Positions 55,692 through 64,000 of a stretch of 64,000 nt of DNA are shown here, piece after piece. The DNA is from an uncultured Bacteroidales bacterium (GTDB taxonomy: Bacteria; Bacteroidota; Bacteroidia; Bacteroidales; UBA932): positions 1 to 64,000 of the forward strand of contig CALVDL010000016.1 in the NCBI GenBank assembly GCA_944326305.1. Reading direction: 5' to 3'. The translations under genes and the position numbers were made by a program. The notes below the pieces were generated by a model, which had not been told where the DNA came from, did no database searches, and was given only the letters and a program-made list of their open reading frames with translations. Positions within the stretch are counted from its first letter, which is position 1; each line of letters starts with the position of its first letter.

Positions 55692-56864
55692 TTATTTGTC
55701 TTTTTCCGCTGCAGGATGCCCGTCTGTTTCTCTCCACTCTTTCGGGGAGCAGCCGACGGACTTGGTGAACTGGCGGTGGAAATTGGAGCGGTCGCTGAAG
55801 CCCACTGTCTCCGCTATGAAATTGATGGAATAGTCCTTGTGTTTCAGCAGCATCTCTTTGGCGTCCTTTATCCTGAGGTCTGTACGCCAGCTGCGGAAAT
55901 CCATGCCGAGCCTGTCGGAGAAATACATGTGCAGCGTCTCCTTGGTAGTGCCCAGCTCTTTTGCCGTTTCTTCGCGGCTCTTGTCATATTCCCGGAAACG
56001 TTTTTCCTTTACCCATTTATCTATGGAGCGCTCCAGGGCTGCGAAACTGTCGTTGCTTTTCGTGCTCTGCCTGCCTGATGCAGCCTGCCTGGTTTTCCGC
56101 ATTTTCTGGAAAATCGGGCTCTGTTCGGACAGGGCGTAATGCCCCACGGCATCGAGCAGCAGCTTGTGGCTGCCGAGGAATGATATGTAGTTGCCTGCAA
56201 AATAGATCATATACAGGATATAGAAGAACATGTACATCCTGATGAACGATTTGTTCGGAAGGAACACGTACACCAGGATGAACATTGCTGTAAGCATGGT
56301 GAGTACGTAGCAGAACCTTATCCATTTGATTTTGTGCTCCTCGTCCTCGTCGTAGTATTTTTCCAGCATTTTGAGGGAGCGCTTGTATGCCCTGTCAAAG
56401 ATTATGATCAGCGAGCAGCTCTGTATTACGAAAAGGGCGACGCCGATATACAGTGTAATCCTGTGCAGCCTTATGTTCCCCGAGAAGAATGATTCTACAA
56501 GGATGACACTTGCGACAAATACAAGGAAGATGCTCACAAGGAATTTTCCTCCGTCTATGAACCTCGGCATCAGGAGGTTTATCAGGGAGAACGATACGAT
56601 GATCGATATGAAGGCCACAACGATAAGCATGATGATGGTCGAGAACTCCTCGTACATGGGGGTATCCCCGTTGTAGAAGGCATAGCCGAATGTGAAGGCC
56701 CCGATCATGTAGCTTGTCGCAATGGTATATTTTGACCGTGCCAGCTTCTTTGCATATTCCGTTTTGGGAATCCTTATGAGCAGCAGTATCAATGCAAGTG
56801 TTGATGCCACTATAAGTGCATAGAGATGAAAAGCCTGTGTGTCAAGTAAAGCCGAGAAACTCAC
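55692..56864 (-). CDS. AraC-type regulator with N-terminal membrane domain
   Basis: A 390-residue protein. The first 240 residues contain about seven hydrophobic membrane segments; the C-terminal 100 residues form an AraC double helix-turn-helix (ETAKELGTTKETLHMYFSD and DYSINFIAETVGFSDRSNFHRQFTKSVGCSPKEWRE, given in two parts of the domain). It probably senses a signal at the inner membrane and controls transcription. The FAS1-SusD lipoprotein gene lies 79 bases downstream on the same strand and is the nearest candidate target. Confidence 0.87.
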   Translation of the reverse strand: MSFSALLDTQAFHLYALIVASTLALILLLIRIPKTEYAKKLARSKYTIATSYMIGAFTFGYAFYNGDTPMYEEFSTIIMLIVVAFISIIVSFSLINLLMPRFIDGGKFLVSIFLVFVASVILVESFFSGNIRLHRITLYIGVALFVIQSCSLIIIFDRAYKRSLKMLEKYYDEDEEHKIKWIRFCYVLTMLTAMFILVYVFLPNKSFIRMYMFFYILYMIYFAGNYISFLGSHKLLLDAVGHYALSEQSPIFQKMRKTRQAASGRQSTKSNDSFAALERSIDKWVKEKRFREYDKSREETAKELGTTKETLHMYFSDRLGMDFRSWRTDLRIKDAKEMLLKHKDYSINFIAETVGFSDRSNFHRQFTKSVGCSPKEWRETDGHPAAEKDK

Positions 56865-56901
56865 AGTGTAATGAAAATTGGTTAAAAATCTTTTTTAAAA
56901 T

Positions 56902-56930
56902 ATTCCGGAGGACTGCCAGCCCTCCGGAAT
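56902..56930 (-). terminator. Terminator after the DHS-like gene
   Basis: ATTCCGGAGG (56902-56911) pairs with CCTCCGGAAT (56921-56930). On the minus strand A/T-rich sequence with a T-run follows, about 54 bases behind the stop codon. Confidence 0.75.
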
Positions 56931-56983
56931 CATATATGCTATATGACAAAATCAGATAAAACAGGCATTTTATGTGATTTTGG

Positions 56984-57958
56984 CTACCAGCCGAGTATAT
57001 AGGCGAACATCAGCGGTGCGACGATAGTCGCGTCAGACTCGACTATGAACTTCGGAGTGTCGACATCCAGCTTGCCCCATGTAATCTTCTCGTTAGGCAC
57101 TGCGCCTGAATATGAACCGTATGAGGTGGTGCTGTCCGAGATCTGGCAGAAATATTTCCAGAGCGGTGTGCCGGTCCAGCCGAGGTCCTGCTCCATCATT
57201 GGCACTACACAGATAGGGAAGTCCCCTGCAGTACCTCCGCCGATCTGGAAGAAGCCTACGCCCTCTCCGCCTGAATTGTTCTTGTACCAGTCGGTAAGGA
57301 ACATCATGGTCTCGATTCCGTTCTTGATGATGTGCGGGTCGAGCTCGCCCTTGATGCAGTGTGCCGCGAAGATGTTCCCTGTGGTGCAGTCCTCCCATGC
57401 AGGGACTACGATAGGGATGTTCTTCTCACATGCGGCAAGCACCCAGCTGTCCTTAGGGTCGATCTCGTAGTACTGCTCGAGTACCCCGCTGCGGAGCAGC
57501 CTGTATATCACTTCGTAAGGGAAAAGCCTCTCGCCTTTCGCCTGCATGTCCTTCCACACTTCGAGAAGATGGTGCTCGAGACGGCGGAAAGCCTCCTCCT
57601 CAGGGATGCATGTATCGGTGACACGGTTCATGTGGTTGTCAAGCAGCTCCTTCTCCTGTTCCGGGGTGAGGTCCCTGTATCCCGGCACCCTGTAGTAGTG
57701 GGAGTGCGCCACGAGGTTCATGATGTCTTCCTCAAGGTTGTTGGCCGAGCAGGATACTATCTGGAACTTGTCCTGGCGGATCATCTCAGCGAGGGAGATG
57801 CCGAGTTCAGCCGTACTCATGGCGCCGGCCATAGCCAACATCATTTTCCCGCCCCTGTTCATGTGCTCGTCGTATGCTTTTGCCGCGTCTACCAGAGCCG
57901 CAGAGTTGAAATGGCGGTAGTGATGTGTAATGAACTGTGAAATAGGTCCTTTTTCCAT
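56984..57958 (-). CDS. Deoxyhypusine synthase-like protein without the catalytic lysine
   Basis: A 324-residue member of the deoxyhypusine synthase family, starting MEKGPISQFITHHYRHFNSA; the upstream ATG at 58126 would overlap the divergent lysA. Family parts include MMLAMAGAMSTAELGISLAEMI, EDIMNLVAH, VPAWEDCTTGNIFAAH and GSYSGAVPNEKITWGKLDVD. In eukaryotic enzymes the spermidine-binding lysine lies in GGGVVKHHI; here the loop reads GGGTAGDFPI (240-249), so the lysine is missing. Bacteria lack eIF5A, so the true reaction is probably another polyamine-type transfer. Divergent lysA may be coregulated. Confidence 0.85.
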   Translation of the reverse strand: MEKGPISQFITHHYRHFNSAALVDAAKAYDEHMNRGGKMMLAMAGAMSTAELGISLAEMIRQDKFQIVSCSANNLEEDIMNLVAHSHYYRVPGYRDLTPEQEKELLDNHMNRVTDTCIPEEEAFRRLEHHLLEVWKDMQAKGERLFPYEVIYRLLRSGVLEQYYEIDPKDSWVLAACEKNIPIVVPAWEDCTTGNIFAAHCIKGELDPHIIKNGIETMMFLTDWYKNNSGGEGVGFFQIGGGTAGDFPICVVPMMEQDLGWTGTPLWKYFCQISDSTTSYGSYSGAVPNEKITWGKLDVDTPKFIVESDATIVAPLMFAYILGW

Positions 57959-58051
57959 TGTTCTAACAATCAGATTTAAAAATTTTTCCAAATTGTTCCT
58001 GTGAACTTTGACAAAGTCGAAATTCAAAGCGCGAATTAACGATTTTTTCCC

Positions 58052-58059
58052 TATTTTTG
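58052..58059 (+). promoter_or_regulatory. Candidate -7 box of lysA
   Basis: TATTTTTG, 23 bases before the lysA ATG at 58083. No fitting -33 was identified. The 124-base gap between the divergent genes must hold both promoters. Confidence 0.5.
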
Positions 58060-58082
58060 CAACCGTTTTGCACTTAAATTTT

Positions 58083-59297
58083 ATGTTTGACCTGGCGACC
58101 ATCGAGAAATTCGAGCATATTGCCACTCCTTTCTATTATTATGATATGGAGTTGCTTGGGCGTACGGTAGATACCATTGCCCGGCTTTCTGAGCGTTATG
58201 GCGTCAGCGTGCATTATGCCGTGAAGGCAAATGTCGAGAGGCGTATCCTCGAGACCATCAACATCCGGGGGATAGGCGCCGACTGCGTGAGCGGGAACGA
58301 GGTACTGCGCGCCCTTGAGTGCGGCTTCCCTGCGGAAAGGACCGTGTTTGCAGGTGTAGGGAAGAGTGACAGGGAGATATATGACGCCATGTCGGCCGGA
58401 ATAGAGGCTTTCAACTGCGAGTCCCTGCATGAGATATATGTGATAGACGCCATGGCCCGTTCATACGGGATGCGTGCGCGTGTGGCCGTGCGGATCAACC
58501 CCAATATCGATGCCCATACCCACAAGTACGTGACTACAGGCCTTTTCGAGAACAAGTTCGGTATAGCAAGGCACGAGTTCAACGCCCTGGTCGAGCTACT
58601 CGGAAGGTGCACCAATATAGATTTCACCGGACTGCATTTCCATATCGGGTCCCAGATTACCGAGGTGTCGGATGTCTATGCACTTGAAGCCCGCAGGGCC
58701 GCGGAGATAGTCTCCTGGTTCGAGGGCAGGGGGCTTGTGGTGGCGAATGTGGACTTCGGCGGCGGCCTCGGCGTGGACTACGGGAATCCGGACGGGAATG
58801 ACGTGGCACCGTTCGAGGACTGGCTGCGGACTCTGACCTCGAATTTCCCGCGCAGGGAAGGGCAGCAGCTCCATATTGAGCCGGGGCGTTCGGTGGTGGC
58901 GCAGTGCGGGTCCCTGATATCCAGGGTGCTTTTCGTCAAGAGCGGGGAGACCAAAAACTTCCTGATACTAGATGCAGGGATGAACGACCTGATCCGTCCT
59001 GCACTGTACGGGGCCTACCACCGGATAGAGAACCTTTCGTCGCGCTTCAGGAAAGGCTTTTCAGAGATGCAGGCATATGATGTGGTCGGCCCTGTCTGCG
59101 AGTCCAGCGATGTATGGGGGCAGGGCAGGATTCTGCCGATGAGCGTCAGGGGAGACCTGATGGCGATACGCAGTGCCGGAGCCTACGGCCAGGTGATGGC
59201 CAGCCGGTACAACCTCAGGGATTTCGCCCCGGCCGTATTCTCTGACGACCTTGACAGCGCCCCGCGGTATGTGGACTATTTCAATCCGGGGAGGTGA
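58083..59297 (+). CDS. lysA: Diaminopimelate decarboxylase
   Basis: A 404-residue PLP enzyme of the alanine racemase-like fold. PLP lysine Lys48 is in YAVKANV; other motifs are RINPNIDAHTHKYVTTGLFE, FTGLHFHIGSQI, VDFGGGLGVDYG, IEPGRSVVAQCG and VVGPVCESSDVWGQ with the catalytic cysteine. The start at 58083 (MFDLATIEKF) is preferred over an ATG at 58008 that would lie inside the promoter. It makes lysine from meso-diaminopimelate and lies divergent to the DHS-like gene. Confidence 0.95.
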   Translation: MFDLATIEKFEHIATPFYYYDMELLGRTVDTIARLSERYGVSVHYAVKANVERRILETINIRGIGADCVSGNEVLRALECGFPAERTVFAGVGKSDREIYDAMSAGIEAFNCESLHEIYVIDAMARSYGMRARVAVRINPNIDAHTHKYVTTGLFENKFGIARHEFNALVELLGRCTNIDFTGLHFHIGSQITEVSDVYALEARRAAEIVSWFEGRGLVVANVDFGGGLGVDYGNPDGNDVAPFEDWLRTLTSNFPRREGQQLHIEPGRSVVAQCGSLISRVLFVKSGETKNFLILDAGMNDLIRPALYGAYHRIENLSSRFRKGFSEMQAYDVVGPVCESSDVWGQGRILPMSVRGDLMAIRSAGAYGQVMASRYNLRDFAPAVFSDDLDSAPRYVDYFNPGR

Positions 59298-59431
59298 GCC
59301 GGTTCCGGTCCGGGTGAACGGGCGGCCGGATTGGTCCTGAGTTGGTAAAATATTGAATATTAGGATAATATTATATTATAATAAAGTAAAACAATAATCG
59401 TCATACTGACGCTGAAAAGTGATATAGAGCC

Positions 59432-60757
59432 ATGTTTGAAAATTTAGTCGACAGACTTGAAAGATCGTTCAAGATACTCAAGGGTGAAGGAAAGATCACC
59501 GAGATTAATGTTGCCGAAACCCTCAAGGATATCAGGAGGGCCCTTCTGGATGCCGATGTCAGCTACAAGATAGCCAAGCAGTTCTGCGATGATGTGAAGG
59601 CCAAGGCTTTGGGGCAGAATGTCCTCACCGCCGTGAAGCCGGAGCAGATGATGGTGAAGATTGTCCATGACGAGCTTGCGGCCCTGATGGGAAGCAATTC
59701 GAGCGACATCAACATCAAAGGGCAGCCGGGCGTAGTGCTGGTAGCCGGTCTGAACGGTTCGGGTAAGACTACGTTTTCAGGCAAGCTTGCCCTTTATATA
59801 AAAAGCAAGAAGGGGATGAAAGTGCTGCTCGCAGCCTGCGACACATTCCGTCCTGCGGCTATCGACCAGCTGAAGGTGCTCGGTGAGCAGGTGGGCGTTC
59901 CTGTATATTCTGAACCTGACGAGAAGGATCCTGTAAAGGTGGCAAGGAATGCGGTGGCATACGCAAAGAAGGAAGGCTATTCCGTAGTAATCGTGGATAC
60001 CGCAGGCCGTCTGGCTGTGGACCAGGAGCTTATGGACGAGATTGCCGCCGTGCATTCGGCTGTCAGTCCGACAGAGACCCTGTTCGTGGTGGATGCCATG
60101 ACCGGACAGGATGCCGTGGAGACTGCAAAGGCGTTCAACGACAGGCTCGATTTCGACGGAGTTGTCCTGACCAAGATGGACGGTGACACCAGGGGCGGTG
60201 CCGCATTGAGTATCAAGGCCGTGGTCGGGAAGCCGATAAAGTTCGTCAGCACGGGCGAGAAGATGGAGGCTCTCGATGTCTTCCACCCGAAACGTATAGC
60301 TGACCGTATCCTCGGCATGGGCGACGTCGTGACCCTCGTGGAGAAGGCCCAGGAGCAGTTCGACGAGGAGCAGGCACGCAAGCTCAAGAAGAAGCTCGCC
60401 AAGAACCAGTTCACCATATCCGACTTCTATGACCAGATCCAGCAGGTCAAGAAGATGGGCAACATAAAGGACCTCGCCTCCATGATCCCGGGCATGGGCA
60501 AGGCCCTCAAGGATGTAGAGATAAAGGACGATGCGTTCAAGGGCATCGAGGCCATCATCCTCTCCATGACCCCGGCCGAGCGCGAAAAGCCTGAAATCAT
60601 CAACGGCAGCAGGCGCAAGCGCATTGCTGACGGCAGCGGCACCTCCGTTGCAGAAGTCAACCGTCTCCTTAAGCAGTTCGAAGACACCCGCAAAGTCATG
60701 AAGAACGTCATGACCGGCAATGTCTCGAACATGATGAGGGGGATGAGGAGGAGGTAG
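59432..60757 (+). CDS. ffh: Signal recognition particle protein Ffh
   Basis: A 441-residue SRP GTPase with an N domain (1-90), a G domain with GLNGSGKTT (106-114), DTAGR and TKMDGDTRGG, and an M domain from about 325 rich in Met and Lys, with RKRIADGSGTSVAEVNRLLK. It targets nascent membrane proteins with 4.5S RNA and FtsY. The P-loop has Asn where most Ffh proteins have Gln. The 134 bases upstream are AT-rich without a clear TAnnTTTG box. Confidence 0.97.
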   Translation: MFENLVDRLERSFKILKGEGKITEINVAETLKDIRRALLDADVSYKIAKQFCDDVKAKALGQNVLTAVKPEQMMVKIVHDELAALMGSNSSDINIKGQPGVVLVAGLNGSGKTTFSGKLALYIKSKKGMKVLLAACDTFRPAAIDQLKVLGEQVGVPVYSEPDEKDPVKVARNAVAYAKKEGYSVVIVDTAGRLAVDQELMDEIAAVHSAVSPTETLFVVDAMTGQDAVETAKAFNDRLDFDGVVLTKMDGDTRGGAALSIKAVVGKPIKFVSTGEKMEALDVFHPKRIADRILGMGDVVTLVEKAQEQFDEEQARKLKKKLAKNQFTISDFYDQIQQVKKMGNIKDLASMIPGMGKALKDVEIKDDAFKGIEAIILSMTPAEREKPEIINGSRRKRIADGSGTSVAEVNRLLKQFEDTRKVMKNVMTGNVSNMMRGMRRR

Positions 60758-60820
60758 TGGTATCCTGCCTGCTTGGTTGTTAAAGTATTAATTTTCAAGA
60801 TAATAAATTAAATCTTAATC

Positions 60821-60856
60821 TGTCCTCCTGCATGGCTCTTTCATGTCAGGAGGACA
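60821..60856 (+). terminator. Hairpin after ffh
   Basis: TGTCCTCCTGCATG (60821-60834) pairs with CATGTCAGGAGGACA (60842-60856), with one bulged base. It lies 64 bases after the ffh stop codon and is a likely terminator, although the following T-run is weak. Confidence 0.65.
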
Positions 60857-60875
60857 TTGTCATTTCAAATATTTT

Positions 60876-61063
60876 ATTGATTATCCGGGAAATTACCCTT
60901 TGTCTTAATACCTGAAAGAAAGGGTTCCGTATTGTCATTTCGAGCGGAGGCCTATGGCCGGAGTCGAGAAATCTGTTACAAGACAATGCATTGTGAAAAA
61001 ACAGATCCCTCGACTGCGCTCGGGATGACAACTCAGGCGGCCTCTTTACGGATAATCATTAAT
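60876..61063. repeat. Composite palindromic element with nested arms (locus C)
   Basis: Outer left arm 60876-60898 (ATTGATTATCCGGGAAAT start) and outer right arm 61047-61063 (TACGGATAATCATTAAT) are inverted copies. Inner left arm 60932-60976 begins TTGTCATTTCGAGCGGAGG and ends AATCTGTT; inner right arm 61000-61031 begins AACAGATCCCTCGA and ends GGGATGACAA. It shares both arm types with locus B. The gap 60758-61241 holds only the ffh hairpin, this element and an unresolved promoter region for the sigma-factor gene. Confidence 0.8.
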
Positions 61064-61241
61064 ATTTTTGTGCCGCCCTGTAACATTCCCCCTCCTTTCC
61101 CGTCATCCTGTCAGAAAAGGGACAGAAAGGAATTGTCCCGGGAATCTGTGAACAGAAAGTAAAATGGAATGTTATTGAAAAGATAGCCTCGGATGTAACA
61201 CGTACGTATTAGAGTGCATCTCTATTCTGGATTGCCTGTGT

Positions 61242-61763
61242 ATGGAAAAGCAGTATTTCAAAGATGTGTGGCTTCCTCTGAGTGACAGTTTCTACAGGAT
61301 GGCCTATTCGATGCTCGGGTCGGAAGCCGATGCCAGGGATGCCGTCCAGGACCTGTATATCAGGCTGTGGAACATCAGGTCGCATCTCGGCAACGTTGAG
61401 TCGCCCATGGCCTACGGGGCAAGGGTAATCCGGAATATCTGCATAGACCGCCTCAGGGCCAGGAGCGTACACGGCAGGGATGAGGACGCGGAGCTGCTGG
61501 CGGAGAGTGCCGTTCCCGGAGCGGAAGGCATGGAGGCCGACAGGCCTGTGGTGGGCAGGGAGATGCTGCGGCAGCTTGACAGGGCGATGGCCGCCCTTCC
61601 GGAGAACCAGCGCAAGGTCATGGAGATGAAGTTCTTCAAAGATTTGAGCTACGCGGAGATAGTGAAATTCACAGGCCTTTCTGCCGTCAACGTCAGAGTG
61701 CTTGTGAACCGTGCCAGAAAATCCGTCATGGCTGCTATGAAAGAGTATATTAACGGAATTTAA
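61242..61763 (+). CDS. ECF-type RNA polymerase sigma factor
   Basis: A 173-residue sigma-70 family protein with region 2 (FYRMAYSMLGSEADARDAVQDLYIRLW, positions 17-43) and region 4 (LPENQRKVMEMKFFKDLSYAEIVKFTGLSAVNVRVLVNRARK, near 118-160). It is a small ECF sigma factor of the Bacteroidota type. Two small genes follow directly (11 and 38 bases), the first a likely membrane-bound partner. It seems to form a minimal signalling unit rather than a SusCD-linked one. Confidence 0.9.
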   Translation: MEKQYFKDVWLPLSDSFYRMAYSMLGSEADARDAVQDLYIRLWNIRSHLGNVESPMAYGARVIRNICIDRLRARSVHGRDEDAELLAESAVPGAEGMEADRPVVGREMLRQLDRAMAALPENQRKVMEMKFFKDLSYAEIVKFTGLSAVNVRVLVNRARKSVMAAMKEYINGI

Positions 61764-61774
61764 TTTATACAGAT

Positions 61775-62152
61775 ATGAATAATTATGACCGTATAAAGGT
61801 TTCTGCCGGACTTAGAAAGGACCTTTCGGATATGATAGATTCCATGGATGCGGCAGAGAAGATCATTTCATCGGGGAAAAGTCCTGCACGGCGTATTATG
61901 ACCTATGTGATGAGTGCAGCAGCCAGCGTGGTTGTACTGCTCGGAATATGGACGGCGGTAGAGACTTTCCGTGCCCCGAAGGATACTTTCACAGATCCGG
62001 AAATGGCGTATGCGGAGGTCGAGAAAGCCCTTGTCTCAATATCTGAAAAGATGGGTTCCGGCCTTTCGAGGGCGGAAGCCGCCGGCAGGAGCATTGAAGA
62101 ACAGGGGGCAAGGGTAGCAGAATTGTATTATAACTGCAATGGTTATAATTAA
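61775..62152 (+). CDS. Single-pass membrane protein, possible anti-sigma-like partner
   Basis: A 125-residue protein with a charged cytoplasmic N terminus (about 1-40), one membrane helix at about 45-63 (IMTYVMSAAASVVVLLGIW) and an outer part of about 60 residues with two helices. No zinc-binding anti-sigma motif is present and I do not recognise the family. Its place between an ECF sigma gene and a DUF4252 gene makes a role in controlling the sigma factor plausible but unproven. Confidence 0.72.
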   Translation: MNNYDRIKVSAGLRKDLSDMIDSMDAAEKIISSGKSPARRIMTYVMSAAASVVVLLGIWTAVETFRAPKDTFTDPEMAYAEVEKALVSISEKMGSGLSRAEAAGRSIEEQGARVAELYYNCNGYN

Positions 62153-62190
62153 CGGGTAAAACAATAATGTTCCAATAAAAAACAATTGCC

Positions 62191-62673
62191 ATGAAACGCT
62201 TTATAATCATAATATCCGTGCTGCTTTGCGCAGTGGCCGTTTCTGCACAGGACGGTAAGGAAATCTACAACAGGTACGCCGGCAAGGAAGGGGTGAGCGC
62301 GGTATATATTTCACCTGCAATGTTCAGTCTCATAAAGAGCATCCCTGACATCCGTATTGAGTCAGAGGATGTGAACCTCGGGGAGATCATCAGGACATTT
62401 GAAGGTATGTACATACTTGATGTGGAGGACAAGGAACTTGCTGCCGGGCTTTCGGAGGATATAAGACGCCGTGTCAGCCAGGGGAAATACGAGCTTCTGA
62501 TGGAGGTCGTGGACGGTCAGGAAAAGGTACATATCTACATAGTAAGGAAAGGGGAGACAGTTACCGACTTCATGATGCTTTCTGACGAAGGTGCTTCGGT
62601 GTCTGTCATATCCATCACCGGCAATATGCCGATGGCGGAGCTGCAGAAGATCATGGCCGCGGCTGCCTCTTGA
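62191..62673 (+). CDS. DUF4252-type secreted protein
   Basis: A 160-residue protein with a signal peptide (about 1-20, ending VSAQ). The mature part has the DUF4252 layout: VSAVYISPAMFSLIKSIP near residue 36, FEGMYILDVED, YELLMEVVDGQEKVHIYIVR and VSVISITGNMPMAELQKIM at the end. DUF4252 genes commonly sit behind ECF sigma genes in Bacteroidota. Its biochemical role is unknown; an extracytoplasmic site is expected. Confidence 0.82.
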   Translation: MKRFIIIISVLLCAVAVSAQDGKEIYNRYAGKEGVSAVYISPAMFSLIKSIPDIRIESEDVNLGEIIRTFEGMYILDVEDKELAAGLSEDIRRRVSQGKYELLMEVVDGQEKVHIYIVRKGETVTDFMMLSDEGASVSVISITGNMPMAELQKIMAAAAS

Positions 62674-62719
62674 GGTCCTGTCCATCGGGATTTGCCGGGA
62701 CAATAAATTTTACGGGCTG

Positions 62720-62750
62720 TTGCTCTTTTGCTCATGATTTATTATCTTTG
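62720..62750 (+). promoter_or_regulatory. Promoter of gdhA
   Basis: TTG at 62720-62722 and TATCTTTG at 62743-62750 with a 20-base spacer, 48 bases before the first gdhA ATG. Confidence 0.7.
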
Positions 62751-62776
62751 AAAGATTTTGAATCTGTGGCTTCTGA

Positions 62777-64000
<1,224 letters not shown>

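Noticed and set aside
60932..61162. Small open frame across locus C that looks like a protein start
   Set aside because: It is the translation of inverted repeat arms, and similar peptides arise at every copy of the element. No ribosome-binding or coding bias is visible.

Overview
The window comes from a Bacteroidota chromosome, most likely order Bacteroidales. Evidence: repeated promoters of the Bacteroides type (-7 box TAnnTTTG with TTG/TTTG about 19-21 bases upstream), SusD-type and PCMD/DUF4493 lipoproteins, a bacterial V-type ATPase operon in the order E-DUF2764-A-B-D-I-K, a methylmalonyl-CoA decarboxylase type carboxylase, DciA, and DUF4252/DUF4301 proteins. Coding DNA is of moderate-to-high GC, while the first 250 bases and the 3' ends of two lipoprotein genes are clearly AT-richer. 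The genus cannot be fixed from the sequence alone.

Layout. 1-8050: surface polysaccharide region: a Wzi-like outer-membrane protein, the 3' remnant of a polysaccharide pyruvyl transferase, then an export operon (SLBB export protein, Wzz-type protein) running into a BadF-type sugar kinase and recR. 8058-22500: mostly housekeeping: mntP, corA, rpsA, rnz, a cell-wall glucosaminidase, mltG, a Cys-rich redox protein, a lactonase-fold lipoprotein, an esterase, tRNA-Glu(CTC), a DMT-type protein, glmM-namZ and rpsF-rpsR-rplI. 22493-26765 (minus): acyl-CoA ligase, PlsC-like acyltransferase and parE. 27044-35167: a compact five-gene operon of surface lipoproteins (DUF4493, Ig-like, Fn3-like and PCMD modules) with one outer-membrane barrel; I see it as the least characterised system here. 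35296-42659 (minus): V-type ATPase operon whose K subunit keeps the Na+-ligand pattern of NtpK. 42900-45217 (minus): carboxylase alpha subunit, small subunit and biotin carrier, without the usual membrane beta subunit. 45310-47942 (minus): a second Wzi paralogue next to a solitary tyrosine recombinase. 48062-53932: yebC, a TPR protein, recF, dciA, pdxB and a DUF4301 gene. 54173-56864 (minus): a FAS1-SusD fusion lipoprotein and a membrane-anchored AraC-type regulator. 56984-64000: a deoxyhypusine-synthase-like gene without the catalytic lysine, divergent lysA, ffh, an ECF sigma factor with two small partner genes, and gdhA running off the end.

Three intergenic loci (8058-8235, 53938-54153, 60876-61063) carry related palindromic repeat elements; two of them have nested inner and outer inverted arms. 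Functional links: the V-ATPase and the decarboxylase-type carboxylase lie side by side and may share Na+ as coupling ion (inference). Wall and amino-sugar turnover genes (glucosaminidase, mltG, namZ, glmM, BadF-type kinase) occur repeatedly in the first third. No rRNA genes, CRISPR arrays, complete insertion sequences or prophage structural genes were seen.
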